A stretch of 64,000 bases of DNA from Luteimicrobium sp042670205 (lineage in GTDB: Bacteria > Actinomycetota > Actinomycetes > Actinomycetales > Cellulomonadaceae): assembly GCF_042670205.1 (NCBI RefSeq), contig NZ_JBHUWD010000027.1:3474-67473 (forward strand), written 5' to 3'. Below the pieces are notes generated by a model, which ran no database searches, had not been told where the DNA came from, and worked only from the letters and a program-made list of their open reading frames with translations. Shown here piece after piece: positions 1-10,020 of this stretch. A program made the translations under genes and the position numbers. Numbering within the stretch: the stretch's first letter is position 1; each line of letters starts with the position of its first letter.

Positions 1-151
1 CGCGCTCGCCGCACAGCCGGATATCGCGGAGAAGATCCGCAGCGGCAACCTCGGGCCCGTGGGCGCGATCATCGGTGCGGTCATGAAGGCGACGCGCGGC
101 CAGGCGGACGCGGGGCGTGTCCGCGAGCTCGTGCTCGAACGGGTCAGCTGA
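1..151 (+). CDS. gatB: Asp/Glu-tRNA amidotransferase subunit B, C-terminal fragment
   Basis: Only the last 49 codons are present; the gene enters from the left edge. The tail reads NLGPVGAIIGAVMKATRGQA and then RVRELVLERVS. This is the helical YqeY-like tail of GatB that recognises the tRNA in the GatCAB complex, which converts mischarged Glu-tRNA(Gln) or Asp-tRNA(Asn) to the amide form. The stop TGA is at 149-151 and is followed 13 nt later by the GNAT gene, so the two may be co-transcribed. Identification rests on the tail alone, but this tail is distinctive. Confidence 0.88.
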   Translation, partial: ALAAQPDIAEKIRSGNLGPVGAIIGAVMKATRGQADAGRVRELVLERVS

Positions 152-164
152 CAGGGGGGGGCGT

Positions 165-746
165 ATGACTCGGGGTCCGGTGCTCCACGGCGAAGTCGTC
201 AGACTGCGTCCGATCGAGGCACACGACGCGGAGCGGCTGTGGGAAGCGGTCCAGGACCCGGAGTCGACGCGCCTCACGGGCACGACGGCGACGTTCGCCC
301 GCGAGGACATCGACGCGTGGGCGGCCGAGGTCGCGGATCGGCCCGGCCGGTACGACTGGGCGATCGTGTCGGCCGCGGTCCGTGACGGTCGCCCGGTGTC
401 GGACGACCTGATCGGCGAGATCGTGCTGAACGAGGTCGACGCGTCCGCCCGGTCGGCGAACCTGCGGCTCCAGCTCCTGCCGAACTATCGGGGCCGCGGG
501 TACGGGCGGGACGCCATCTTCGAGGTGCTCCGTTACGCGTTCGACGGGTCCGCGGACGACGACGGCCCGCACCTGCACCGGGTCGGGCTGGACGTCCTGA
601 GCATCAACCCGCGGGCGCGCGCGTTGTACGAGTCGTTGGGCTTCCGTGAGGAAGGCCGGCTGCGTGACGTCTACCGCGACGGCGACCGCTGGGCGGACGC
701 GATCGTCATGAGCATCCTCGAGGACGAGTTCCGCGCGTTCGTCTGA
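165..746 (+). CDS. GNAT family N-acetyltransferase
   Basis: A 193-residue protein of the RimJ/RimL branch of GNAT acetyltransferases, which use acetyl-CoA to acetylate an amine. The N-terminus VLHGEVVRLRPIEAHDAERL is the usual first strand and helix of this branch. The acetyl-CoA loop is NYRGRGYGRDAI, and the C-terminal part has NPRARALYESLGFREEGRLR. An upstream GTG at 117 is also open, but the ATG at 165 follows a run of eight G and avoids overlap with gatB. The substrate is unknown; conserved GNATs next to gatB are not a recognised functional pair. Confidence 0.82.
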   Translation: MTRGPVLHGEVVRLRPIEAHDAERLWEAVQDPESTRLTGTTATFAREDIDAWAAEVADRPGRYDWAIVSAAVRDGRPVSDDLIGEIVLNEVDASARSANLRLQLLPNYRGRGYGRDAIFEVLRYAFDGSADDDGPHLHRVGLDVLSINPRARALYESLGFREEGRLRDVYRDGDRWADAIVMSILEDEFRAFV

Positions 747-791
747 CCCCTGCGGGTGCGTCCCTGTAAGGCCGGTGGGAGAGTCGGCCTC

Positions 792-2336
<1,545 letters not shown>

Positions 2337-2375
2337 CGGGGGACAGCCCGCCGACTCGTCCCTAGGCTGGCGAGC

Positions 2376-4070
2376 ATGGCGGACATCGACATCAAGCCAC
2401 GCTCGCGGCAGGTCACGGACGGGATCGAGGCGACGGCCTCGCGCGGGATGCTCCGCGCCGTCGGCATGGGCGACGACGACTTCGCGAAGCCGCAGATCGG
2501 CGTCGCGTCGTCGTGGAACGAGATCACACCGTGCAACCTGTCGCTCGACCGGCTCGCGCAGGGCGCCAAGGAGGGCGTGCACGCCGCGGGCGGCTACCCG
2601 CTCGAGTTCGGCACCATCTCCGTCTCCGACGGCATCTCGATGGGCCACGAGGGGATGCACTTCTCGCTCGTGAGCCGCGACATCATCGCGGACTCGGTGG
2701 AGACGGTGATGTCCGCCGAGCGCCTCGACGGGTCCGTGCTGCTCGCGGGCTGCGACAAGTCGTTGCCCGGCATGCTCATGGCGGCCGCGCGCCTCGACCT
2801 GGCGAGCGTGTTCCTCTACGCCGGCACGATCGCCCCGGGGTGGGTCAAGCTCGAGGACGGCAGCGAGCGGCAGGTCACGCTCATCGACGCGTTCGAGGCC
2901 GTCGGCGCGTGCGCGCGCGGGCTCCTGAGCGAGCGCGACCTCGACGCGATCGAGCGCGCCATCTGCCCCGGCGAAGGCGCGTGCGGCGGCATGTACACCG
3001 CGAACACGATGGCGTCGGTGGCCGAGGCCATGGGGATGTCGCTGCCGGGCTCGGCCGCCCCGCCGTCGGCGGACCGCCGGCGCGACCAGTTCGCGCACCG
3101 CTCGGGCGAAGCGGTGGTCGAGCTGCTGCGGCAGGGCATCACGGCCCGGGACATCATGACGAAGGACGCCTTCGAGAACGCGATCGCGGTGGTGATGGCG
3201 TTCGGCGGCTCGACCAACGCCGTCCTGCACCTGCTCGCGATCGCCCACGAGGCGGACGTCGACCTCACGCTCGCGGACTTCGACCGCATCGGCTCGCGCG
3301 TGCCCCACCTGTCGGACGTCAAGCCGTTCGGCCGGTACGTCATGAACGACGTCGACCGGATCGGCGGTGTTCCCGTCGTCATGAAGGCGCTGCTCGACGC
3401 CGGGCTGATCCACGGCGACGCCCTCACCGTGACCGGCCGGACCGTGGCCGAGAACCTCGAGGCCATCAACCCTCCCGACCCCGACGGCAAGGTCCTGCGG
3501 GCGCTCGACCACCCCATCCACCACACGGGCGGCATCACGATCCTCGGCGGCACGCTCGCCCCGGACGGCGCCGTCGTGAAGTCCGCCGGGTTCGACTCGG
3601 ACGTGTTCGAGGGGACCGCGCGGGTCTTCGAGCGTGAGCGCGCGGCGCTCGACGCGCTGGAGGACGGCACGATCCAGGCCGGCGACGTCGTCGTGATCCG
3701 GTACGAAGGCCCCAAGGGTGGGCCGGGGATGCGCGAGATGCTCGCCATCACGGGTGCGATCAAGGGGGCCGGCCTCGGCAAGGACGTCCTCCTCGTCACC
3801 GACGGGCGGTTCTCCGGCGGGACCACCGGGCTGTGCGTCGGCCACATCGCGCCCGAGGCCGTCGACGGCGGACCGGTCGCGTTCGTCCGCGACGGCGACC
3901 GGATCCGGCTCGACGTCGCGAGCAAGACGCTCGACCTGCTCGTGGACGACGCCGAGCTCGCCGCCAGGCGCGAGGGCTGGGCGCCCGTGCCCCACGGGTA
4001 CACGCGGGGCGTGCTCGCCAAGTACACGAAGCTCGTCCAGTCCGCGTCGCGGGGCGCGATCCTCGAGTAG
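2376..4070 (+). CDS. ilvD: Dihydroxy-acid dehydratase
   Basis: 564 residues, normal length. It dehydrates 2,3-dihydroxy-isovalerate or -methylvalerate to the 2-oxo acids, the step before the IlvE transaminase. The three cluster cysteines of the IlvD/Edd family are present: Cys53 (TPCNLSLD), Cys126 (GCDKSLPG) and Cys203 (EGACGGMYTANTM). The substrate-binding tail includes GRFSGGTTGLCVGHIAPEA. The start ATG has no clear ribosome site. A TAGGCT hexamer at 2363-2368 ends 7 nt before it, so the mRNA is probably leaderless. Confidence 0.97.
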   Translation: MADIDIKPRSRQVTDGIEATASRGMLRAVGMGDDDFAKPQIGVASSWNEITPCNLSLDRLAQGAKEGVHAAGGYPLEFGTISVSDGISMGHEGMHFSLVSRDIIADSVETVMSAERLDGSVLLAGCDKSLPGMLMAAARLDLASVFLYAGTIAPGWVKLEDGSERQVTLIDAFEAVGACARGLLSERDLDAIERAICPGEGACGGMYTANTMASVAEAMGMSLPGSAAPPSADRRRDQFAHRSGEAVVELLRQGITARDIMTKDAFENAIAVVMAFGGSTNAVLHLLAIAHEADVDLTLADFDRIGSRVPHLSDVKPFGRYVMNDVDRIGGVPVVMKALLDAGLIHGDALTVTGRTVAENLEAINPPDPDGKVLRALDHPIHHTGGITILGGTLAPDGAVVKSAGFDSDVFEGTARVFERERAALDALEDGTIQAGDVVVIRYEGPKGGPGMREMLAITGAIKGAGLGKDVLLVTDGRFSGGTTGLCVGHIAPEAVDGGPVAFVRDGDRIRLDVASKTLDLLVDDAELAARREGWAPVPHGYTRGVLAKYTKLVQSASRGAILE

Positions 4071-4149
4071 GGGGCAGGGTCCGGGGGTCGCCGAGCGGTC
4101 GACTCGGGCGGAACCGGACGACCCGGTGGTGTTCGGGACGAAGTGCGCT

Positions 4150-4165
4150 ACAGTGCGCGCACTGT
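4150..4165. promoter_or_regulatory. 16-bp perfect palindrome upstream of the ABC exporter
   Basis: ACAGTGCGCGCACTGT is a perfect 16-bp dyad, 24 nt before the ATG of the ATP-binding subunit. It overlaps TACAGT (4149-4154), a good -10 hexamer, so a bound dimeric regulator would cover the start of transcription. No regulator gene is adjacent. The regulator class (GntR, TetR or MarR) cannot be told from the sequence. Confidence 0.5.
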
Positions 4166-4189
4166 CACAGCCGACACCCAGGGGGTCCG

Positions 4190-5185
4190 ATGCCGTTCCC
4201 GGCAGGAACCGAGCTCGCCGTGCGCACCCACGGCCTGCGCAAGACGTACCGCACCCGCCGTGGACGCCGGCGCGTGGCCGTCGAAGGCCTGGACCTGGAG
4301 GTCCCCCGTGGCGGGGTCCACGGCTTCCTCGGGCCGAACGGGTCGGGCAAGACGACGTCCATCCGGATGCTCCTCGGGCTCTCGCGCGCCGACGCCGGGA
4401 CCATGGAGATCTTCGGGACCCCCGTGCCCCGGCATCTCCCGGACGTCGTCGCACGCGTGGGGGCCATCGTCGAGCAGCCCAAGTTCTTCCCCGCGTTCAC
4501 CGGCCGCAAGAACCTCGCGCTGCTCGCGCGCGGCATCGGGACTCCGGGCGACGCCGTCGACCGGGTGCTCCACGAGGTCGGCCTGGGGGAGCGGGGGGAC
4601 GAGCGGTTCCGCTCCTACTCGCTCGGCATGAAGCAGCGGCTCGCGATCGCCGCGACGCTTCTCAAGGACCCGGAGCTGCTGATCTTCGACGAGCCGACCA
4701 ACGGCCTCGACCCGGCCGGGATCCGCGAGATCCGGGACACCATGCGCACGCTGGGCGCCCAGGGCAAGACGGTCGTCGTGTCCAGCCACATCCTCGCGGA
4801 GGTCCAGCAGGTCGCCGACACCGTCTCGATCATCGGCCACGGCCGGCTGCTCGCGAGCGGACGCGTCGCCGACCTCGTCGGCGGCGGCGCGGCGCCCGTG
4901 CGGGTCGGCGTCGACGAGCCCGAGCGCGCGGCCGGGGTGCTGCGCGCGGGTGGCTGGGAGGTGCGCGTCGACGGCGAGCGCCTCGTGGTCGACGGCGTCG
5001 AGGACGCCGCACGCATCACGCGGGCGCTCGCGGACGAGAGGCTCTACGTCCGCGAGCTCGTCACGCTCGCCCCCGATCTGGAGCAGGTGTTCCTCGATCT
5101 GACCGCGGGCGTCGACTCCGCGGGCGGCGAGGTCCACGAGGCGAAACAACGGGAGTCCGTCGACGCCGGGGAGGTGGCGGCATGA
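4190..5185 (+). CDS. ABC transporter ATP-binding protein (ABC-2 exporter type)
   Basis: 331 residues. Walker A is GPNGSGKTT at residues 48-56. The signature is the degenerate YSLGMKQR, typical of CcmA/DrrA-type exporters, and Walker B is LLIFDEPTNGLDP. The H-loop is SSHILAEV, followed by an approximately 100-residue C-terminal domain common in drug, bacteriocin and lantibiotic self-protection exporters. ATG at 4190 follows a G-rich ribosome site after the CAGGGGG run. Its stop overlaps the start of the permease (ATGA), so the two are translationally coupled. The exported substrate is unknown. Confidence 0.9.
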   Translation: MPFPAGTELAVRTHGLRKTYRTRRGRRRVAVEGLDLEVPRGGVHGFLGPNGSGKTTSIRMLLGLSRADAGTMEIFGTPVPRHLPDVVARVGAIVEQPKFFPAFTGRKNLALLARGIGTPGDAVDRVLHEVGLGERGDERFRSYSLGMKQRLAIAATLLKDPELLIFDEPTNGLDPAGIREIRDTMRTLGAQGKTVVVSSHILAEVQQVADTVSIIGHGRLLASGRVADLVGGGAAPVRVGVDEPERAAGVLRAGGWEVRVDGERLVVDGVEDAARITRALADERLYVRELVTLAPDLEQVFLDLTAGVDSAGGEVHEAKQRESVDAGEVAA

Positions 5186-6168
5186 GGCTCGCACGCGTGG
5201 AGCTGGACCGGTACCGGTCGCGGCGCCTGGTGCGGTGGGCGACCGTGCTCGCGGTCGGCGTCGGGCTGCTGCTGGGTGCGTCGTCGTGGTGGCAGGCTCG
5301 TCCGCCGAGCGCAGCCCAGGTCGCGCAGGCCCGGGAGATCGTCACCCAGCAGCAGGAGGACTGGGCGGCCAACGGCGCCCAGTACGTCAAGGACTGTCAG
5401 GACGACCAGGCGGCCAACCCGTCGAACTACCCGGCCGACTTCGACTGCGCGACGGACATGCAGCCCGACCTGAAGCTCTCCGACTTCCTGCCGTCGCGCG
5501 GGACGTTCGCCGAGGAGGGCGTCCGCACGCTGAAGACGGACGCCTACCTGCTGCTGGGCCTCGTGCTGCTGCTGGGCGCGAGCTTCGTCTGCGCGGAGTC
5601 CGTCTCGGGTGCGCTGTCCACGTGGCTCACGTTCGAGCCGCGGCGGACCCGCGTCTACGGGACGAAGACAGCCGCCGCAGCACTCGGCGGCGCGGTCGTC
5701 GCAGCCGTCGGCTTCGCGGTCGCGCTGGGAGGCCAGTGGCTCGCGTTCGCGCTCCGAGACCTGGCCCCGGCGACCGGGCACCTGTGGACGCAGGTCGCGG
5801 CCGAGGGCGGGAGGGTCGTCGTGCTCGCGGTGGCGGTCGCCGCCATCGGCGCGGGGCTCGGGTTCCTGCTCCGGCACACGACGGCGGTGCTCGGCGTCGT
5901 CGCCGCGTTCTTCGCCCTCGTGGACGCAGCAGTCGTCCGGACGGCGCTCGAGCAGCCCCGCTGGACGCTCACCGTCTCGTCCGACGCGTGGATCACCGCG
6001 CACGGCACGTACACCGTCGAGAAGTGCACTCCGGTGAGCGGCGGCATGTCGTGCGAGTACATCGAGCACGTGGTGTTGATGACGCACGGCGGGCTCGTCC
6101 TGGCCGGTGTCACCGTCGTCGTGGTGGTGCTCGGCTGGCTCGTGTTCCGTCGGCGCGACGTCGCCTGA
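5182..6168 (+). CDS. ABC-2 type transporter permease subunit
   Basis: 328 residues with a first hydrophobic segment near residues 15-35 (LVRWATVLAVGVGLLLGASS), then a large predicted extracytoplasmic loop of about 80 residues. The loop has a pair of cysteines (VKDCQDDQ and FDCATDM). At least four more membrane segments follow, and a second cysteine pair (EKCTPVSGGMSCEYIE) lies near the end. The paired cysteines suggest disulfides outside the cell. It overlaps the ATPase gene by 4 nt and forms the membrane half of that exporter. A strong hairpin follows the stop codon. Confidence 0.85.
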   Translation: MRLARVELDRYRSRRLVRWATVLAVGVGLLLGASSWWQARPPSAAQVAQAREIVTQQQEDWAANGAQYVKDCQDDQAANPSNYPADFDCATDMQPDLKLSDFLPSRGTFAEEGVRTLKTDAYLLLGLVLLLGASFVCAESVSGALSTWLTFEPRRTRVYGTKTAAAALGGAVVAAVGFAVALGGQWLAFALRDLAPATGHLWTQVAAEGGRVVVLAVAVAAIGAGLGFLLRHTTAVLGVVAAFFALVDAAVVRTALEQPRWTLTVSSDAWITAHGTYTVEKCTPVSGGMSCEYIEHVVLMTHGGLVLAGVTVVVVVLGWLVFRRRDVA

Positions 6169-6185
6169 GCCCCGAGATCCCGGCG

Positions 6186-6229
6186 CGCCGGGTGCGGACG
6201 TCCAGCACGTGAGACGTCCGCACCCGGCG
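6186..6229 (+). terminator. 17-bp inverted repeat after the ABC exporter operon
   Basis: A perfect 17-bp stem (6186-6202 with 6213-6229) with a 10-nt loop begins 17 nt after the permease stop. There is no U-tract, as is common for actinobacterial terminators. It also sits immediately upstream of the ilvB promoter -35 region and would insulate that promoter from read-through. Confidence 0.72.
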
Positions 6230-6230
6230 T

Positions 6231-6259
6231 GTGACATCCGAGGGGGATCGGCGTACGGT
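6231..6259 (+). promoter_or_regulatory. Predicted promoter of the ilvBNC leader
   Basis: GTGACA (6231-6236) and TACGGT (6254-6259) are separated by 17 nt and match actinobacterial housekeeping-sigma -35 and -10 elements. The predicted transcription start is about 6266-6267, exactly at a GTG codon. The same GTGACA box and the same 7-nt gap between -10 and GTG occur at the cimA leader. Confidence 0.65.
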
Positions 6260-6266
6260 GAACTCC

Positions 6267-6311
6267 GTGCAGACGATCCTCCTCGTAGTACTTCCTGAGC
6301 GCGCCGGCTGA
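6267..6311 (+). CDS. ilvB leader peptide (14 aa), branched-chain attenuation peptide
   Basis: Reading GTG at 6267 gives MQTILLVVLPERAG, with six consecutive branched-chain codons (Ile-Leu-Leu-Val-Val-Leu) and a TGA at 6309-6311. Val and the last Leu use GTA, GTA and CTT, which are rare in this GC-rich DNA and would make the ribosome sensitive to charged tRNA levels. The frame also opens at GTG 6258 (17 aa), but that codon lies within the predicted -10 element, so 6267 with a leaderless transcript is preferred. Function: a stalled ribosome reports low Ile, Leu or Val and lets transcription continue into ilvB. Leader peptides of this kind are known before actinobacterial ilvB. Confidence 0.83.
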   Translation: MQTILLVVLPERAG

Positions 6312-6379
6312 GGCCACCGCACAGGTCTCGTCAGCGCGCACCCCTCGAAGCACCCGTGGACCGGGTCGAGGGGTTTTTT
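6299..6379 (+). promoter_or_regulatory. ilvB transcription attenuator (two hairpins, terminator at 6341-6379)
   Basis: The terminator stem pairs CCCCTCGA (6341-6348) with TCGAGGGG (6366-6373) and is followed by six T (6374-6379), a strong intrinsic terminator lying before the ilvB start. A first hairpin covering the leader stop codon pairs 6299-6304 and 6310-6315 with 6324-6329 and 6334-6339. The competing antiterminator fold could not be settled by eye. Confidence 0.8.
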
Positions 6380-6448
6380 CATGTCGACAGTCCGCACCCC
6401 GCGCCCGCCGCCCGCCGGCGGACGTACCAGCCGATCACAGGAGACACG

Positions 6449-8359
6449 ATGGTCCAGGGCCCGATCCCGGCACCGCCGCGCTCGACGACTCCGTCGTCGG
6501 TGCGCCCCTCCGCTCGCCCCGCCACGGCGAAGCCCGCCCGTCCCGCGACCCGCAAGGTAGCCGGTGAGGGCCTTGGCGCCGTCGCCGACGGGTCGCGTGT
6601 CGGGCCGGTCGAGGTTACGGGCGCCGAGTCGATCGTGCGGTCCCTCGAGGCGGTCGGCGTCGACACCGTGTTCGGCATCCCCGGCGGTGCGATCCTGCCG
6701 CTGTACGACCCGCTCATGGACTCCCAGAAGCTCCGCCACATCCTCGTGCGGCACGAGCAGGGCGGCGGCCACGCGGCCTCCGGCTACGCCCACGCGTCCG
6801 GCAAGGTCGGCGTGTGCATGGCGACCTCGGGGCCGGGAGCGACCAACCTCGTGACGCCCATCGCCGACGCGAACATCGACTCGATCCCGTTGGTGGCGAT
6901 CACCGGGCAGGTCGGCGCGTCGTTCATCGGCACGGACGCCTTCCAGGAGGCCGACATCGTGGGCATCACGATGCCGGTCACCAAGCACAACTACCTGGTC
7001 ACGGACCCGGCCGAGATCCCGCGCGTCATCGCGGAGGCCTTCCACATCGCCCGCACGGGCCGCCCGGGGCCGGTGCTCGTCGACATCGCGAAGTCCGCGA
7101 TGCAGGCGACCACCACGTTCTCGTGGCCGCAGGAGCTCGACCTGCCCGGGTACCACCCGGTGACCAAGCCGCACTCCAAGCAGATCCGTGAGGCGGCCAA
7201 GCTCCTCGCGACCGCGCGCAAGCCCGTGCTGTACGTGGGCGGCGGCGTCGTGCGGGCGGACGCGTCGGCCGAGCTGCGCCAGCTCGTCGACCTGTCCGGT
7301 GCACCTGCCGTCACCACGCTCATGGCGCGCGGTGCGCTGCCCGACTCGCACCCGCAGAACCTCGGGATGCCCGGCATGCACGGGACCGTGGCCGCGGTCG
7401 CAGCGCTCCAGCAGGCCGACCTGGTCGTCGCCCTCGGTGCCCGCTTCGACGACCGCGTGACCGGGAGCCTCGACTCGTTCGCGCCCCACGCGGTGATCGT
7501 CCACGCGGACATCGACCCCGCGGAGATCGGCAAGAACCGCGTCGTCGACGTGCCGATCGTCGGTGACCTGCGCGAGGTCCTCGCCGACCTGCTGCCCGAG
7601 CTCGCCCGCGAGCAGGAGACGCACGGCAAGCCCGACGTCGAGGGCTGGTGGCAGCTCATCGACGGGTGGCGCGAGTCGTTCCCGCTCGGCTACGCCGAGC
7701 CCGAGGACGGTCTCCTCGCTCCGCAGTACGTCATCGAGCGGCTCGGCGCGCTGTCCGGCCCCGAGTCCGTGTACGTCGGCGGCGTCGGTCAGCACCAGAT
7801 GTGGGCCGCGCAGTTCATCCGCTACGAGCACCCCCGCACGTGGATCAACTCCGGCGGCCTCGGCACCATGGGCTACTCGGTGCCCGCCGCCATGGGCGCC
7901 AAGGTGGCCCGTCCCGACGCGACCGTCTGGTCCATCGATGGCGACGGCTGCTTCCAGATGACGAACCAGGAGCTCGCGACCTGCGTCATCAACGAGATCC
8001 CGATCAAGGTCGCGGTCGTCAACAACTCGTCGCTCGGCATGGTCAGGCAGTGGCAGACGCTGTTCTACAACCAGCGCTACTCCAACACGGACCTGCACAC
8101 CGGCCACGGCACGCGCCGCGTCCCCGACTTCGTGAAGATGGCCGACGCCTACGGGTGCGTCGGGCTGCGCTGCGAGACCAAGGCCGACGTCGACGCGACG
8201 ATCAAGCGCGCGCTCGAGATCGACGACCAGCCCGTCGTCGTGGACTTCACCGTGTCGCGGGACTCCATGGTCTGGCCCATGGTCCCCGCCGGCGTCTCCA
8301 ACGACGACATCCAGTACGCGCGCGGCCTCACCCCCACGTGGGACCGCGACGAGGACTGA
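6449..8359 (+). CDS. ilvB: Acetolactate synthase large (catalytic) subunit
   Basis: 636 residues. ThDP-, FAD- and Mg-dependent condensation of pyruvate with pyruvate or 2-oxobutyrate, the first committed step of Val/Leu and Ile synthesis. An Ala/Pro-rich N-terminal extension of about 50 residues precedes the ThDP N domain (GIPGGAILPLYDPL, catalytic Glu in RHEQGGGHAASGYA). The central FAD/DHS-like domain and the C-terminal ThDP domain with GDGCFQM and VVNNSSLGMVRQWQ follow. The ATG at 6449 has an AGGAGA ribosome site at 6439-6444; an upstream ATG at 6381 lies just after the attenuator and lacks one. First gene of ilvBNC. Confidence 0.97.
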   Translation: MVQGPIPAPPRSTTPSSVRPSARPATAKPARPATRKVAGEGLGAVADGSRVGPVEVTGAESIVRSLEAVGVDTVFGIPGGAILPLYDPLMDSQKLRHILVRHEQGGGHAASGYAHASGKVGVCMATSGPGATNLVTPIADANIDSIPLVAITGQVGASFIGTDAFQEADIVGITMPVTKHNYLVTDPAEIPRVIAEAFHIARTGRPGPVLVDIAKSAMQATTTFSWPQELDLPGYHPVTKPHSKQIREAAKLLATARKPVLYVGGGVVRADASAELRQLVDLSGAPAVTTLMARGALPDSHPQNLGMPGMHGTVAAVAALQQADLVVALGARFDDRVTGSLDSFAPHAVIVHADIDPAEIGKNRVVDVPIVGDLREVLADLLPELAREQETHGKPDVEGWWQLIDGWRESFPLGYAEPEDGLLAPQYVIERLGALSGPESVYVGGVGQHQMWAAQFIRYEHPRTWINSGGLGTMGYSVPAAMGAKVARPDATVWSIDGDGCFQMTNQELATCVINEIPIKVAVVNNSSLGMVRQWQTLFYNQRYSNTDLHTGHGTRRVPDFVKMADAYGCVGLRCETKADVDATIKRALEIDDQPVVVDFTVSRDSMVWPMVPAGVSNDDIQYARGLTPTWDRDED

Positions 8360-8385
8360 CGAGCACAGGACCAGGAGAGAGACCC

Positions 8386-8910
8386 ATGACCAGGCACACC
8401 CTGTCGGTGCTCGTCGAGAACAAGCCCGGCGTGCTCACGCGCGTCGCCGGCCTCTTCGCCCGCCGCGCGTTCAACATCCACTCGCTCGCCGTCGGCCCGA
8501 CCGAGCACGACGACATCTCCCGCGTGACCGTCGTCGTCGACGTCGAGGACCACCCGCTCGAGCAGGTCACGAAGCAGCTCAACAAGCTCGTCAACGTGAT
8601 CAAGATCGTCGAGCTCGAGTCGACCGCATCCGTGCTGCGCGAGCTGCTGCTCGTCAAGGTCCGCGCCGACGCCGGCACCCGCACCGCCGTGCTCGAGGTC
8701 GTCGAGCTGTTCCGCGCCAAGATCGTCGACGTGCACCCCGAGGCCGTCGTCGTCGAGGCGACCGGCACCTCCGAGAAGCTCGAGGCCCTCCTCACCGCCC
8801 TCGAGCCCTACGGCATCCGTGAGATCGTGCAGTCCGGTGCCGTCGCCATTGGACGCGGCCCGCGCTCCATCACCGACCGCGCGCTCGAGCGCGTTGCCCG
8901 CACCGCCTGA
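8386..8910 (+). CDS. ilvN: Acetolactate synthase small (regulatory) subunit
   Basis: 174 residues, typical of IlvN/IlvH. The N-terminal ACT domain begins RHTLSVLVENKPGVLTRVAG and includes FNIHSLAVGPTE. It binds valine, giving feedback inhibition, and stimulates IlvB. The C-terminal ALS_ss domain (LRELLLVKVRAD...GIREIVQSG) completes it. The ribosome site AGGAGAGA precedes ATG 8386, 26 nt after the ilvB stop. Co-transcribed with ilvB and ilvC. Confidence 0.97.
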   Translation: MTRHTLSVLVENKPGVLTRVAGLFARRAFNIHSLAVGPTEHDDISRVTVVVDVEDHPLEQVTKQLNKLVNVIKIVELESTASVLRELLLVKVRADAGTRTAVLEVVELFRAKIVDVHPEAVVVEATGTSEKLEALLTALEPYGIREIVQSGAVAIGRGPRSITDRALERVARTA

Positions 8911-8957
8911 CCTTTCCGTCCCAGACCCAACGAAGAATCCCACCAAGGAGAACCACC

Positions 8958-9986
8958 GTGGCTGAGCTGTTCTACGACGACGACGCCGACCTGTCCATCA
9001 TCCAGAGCAAGAAGGTCGCCGTCATCGGTTACGGCAGCCAGGGGCACGCCCACGCGCTCAACCTCCGTGACTCCGGCGTCGACGTCACCATCGGCCTGCG
9101 CGAGGGCTCGTCCTCGCGCGAGAAGGCCGAGAACGAGGGCCTCAAGGTCCTCACCGTCGCCGAGGCCGTCAAGCAGGCCGACGTCGTCATGATCCTCGCG
9201 CCCGACCAGGCGCAGCGCGGCCTCTACGCCGACGAGATCGAGCCCAACCTCAAGTCCGACGCCGCGCTGTTCTTCGCGCACGGCTTCAACATCCGGTTCG
9301 GCTACATCAAGCCCGGCGCCGGCCACGACGTCGCCATGGTCGCCCCCAAGGGCCCCGGCCACCTCGTGCGCCGCGAGTACGTCGACGGCCGCGGCGTCCC
9401 CGTGATCGTCGCCGTCGAGCAGGACGCGTCGGGTCAGGCGTGGGCGCTCGCGCTGTCCTACGCCAAGGCCATCGGCGGCCTCCGCGCCGCCGGCATCAAG
9501 ACGACCTTCACCGAGGAGACCGAGTCGGACCTCTTCGGCGAGCAGGCCGTCCTCTGCGGTGGCGCGTCGCAGCTCGTCCAGTACGGGTTCGAGACCCTCA
9601 CCGAGGCCGGCTACCAGCCTGAGGTCGCCTACTTCGAAGTCCTCCACGAGCTCAAGCTCATCGTCGACCTCATGATCGAGGGCGGCATCGCCAAGCAGCG
9701 GTGGTCCGTCTCCGACACTGCCGAGTACGGCGACTACGTCTCCGGCCCGCGCGTCATCGACCCGCACGTCAAGGAGAACATGAAGGCCGTCCTCGCCGAC
9801 ATCCAGTCCGGCGCGTTCGCCGAGCGCTTCATCGCCGACCAGGACGCCGGCGCCCCCGAGTTCAAGGAGCTCCGCGCCAAGGGGGAGGCGCACCCGATCG
9901 AGGCGACCGGCCGCGAGCTGCGCAAGATGTTCGCATGGGTCAAGCCGTCCGACTCGGACTACGTCGAGGGCTCGGCCGCGCGCTGA
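8958..9986 (+). CDS. ilvC: Ketol-acid reductoisomerase (class I, NADP-dependent)
   Basis: 342 residues, class I length. It isomerises and reduces acetolactate or acetohydroxybutyrate to the dihydroxy acid. The Rossmann motif is GYGSQGHAHALNLRDSG, and the Arg/Ser-rich loop GLREGSSSREKAE is the usual NADPH-binding pattern. The knotted C-terminal domain carries the metal ligands (TEETESDLFGEQAVLCGG, VAYFEVLHELKLIVDLM). The start is GTG 8958 after AAGGAG. Last gene of the attenuated ilvBNC operon; a very large inverted repeat follows it. Confidence 0.98.
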   Translation: MAELFYDDDADLSIIQSKKVAVIGYGSQGHAHALNLRDSGVDVTIGLREGSSSREKAENEGLKVLTVAEAVKQADVVMILAPDQAQRGLYADEIEPNLKSDAALFFAHGFNIRFGYIKPGAGHDVAMVAPKGPGHLVRREYVDGRGVPVIVAVEQDASGQAWALALSYAKAIGGLRAAGIKTTFTEETESDLFGEQAVLCGGASQLVQYGFETLTEAGYQPEVAYFEVLHELKLIVDLMIEGGIAKQRWSVSDTAEYGDYVSGPRVIDPHVKENMKAVLADIQSGAFAERFIADQDAGAPEFKELRAKGEAHPIEATGRELRKMFAWVKPSDSDYVEGSAAR

Positions 9987-10020
9987 TCCTCTGCTCGCGT
10001 CGCCCTGCTGGGTGACGTCC

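Noticed and set aside
6258..6311. 17-residue version of the ilvB leader peptide from GTG 6258
   Set aside because: GTG 6258 overlaps the predicted -10 hexamer TACGGT, so it would not be in the transcript; GTG 6267 matches the cimA case.
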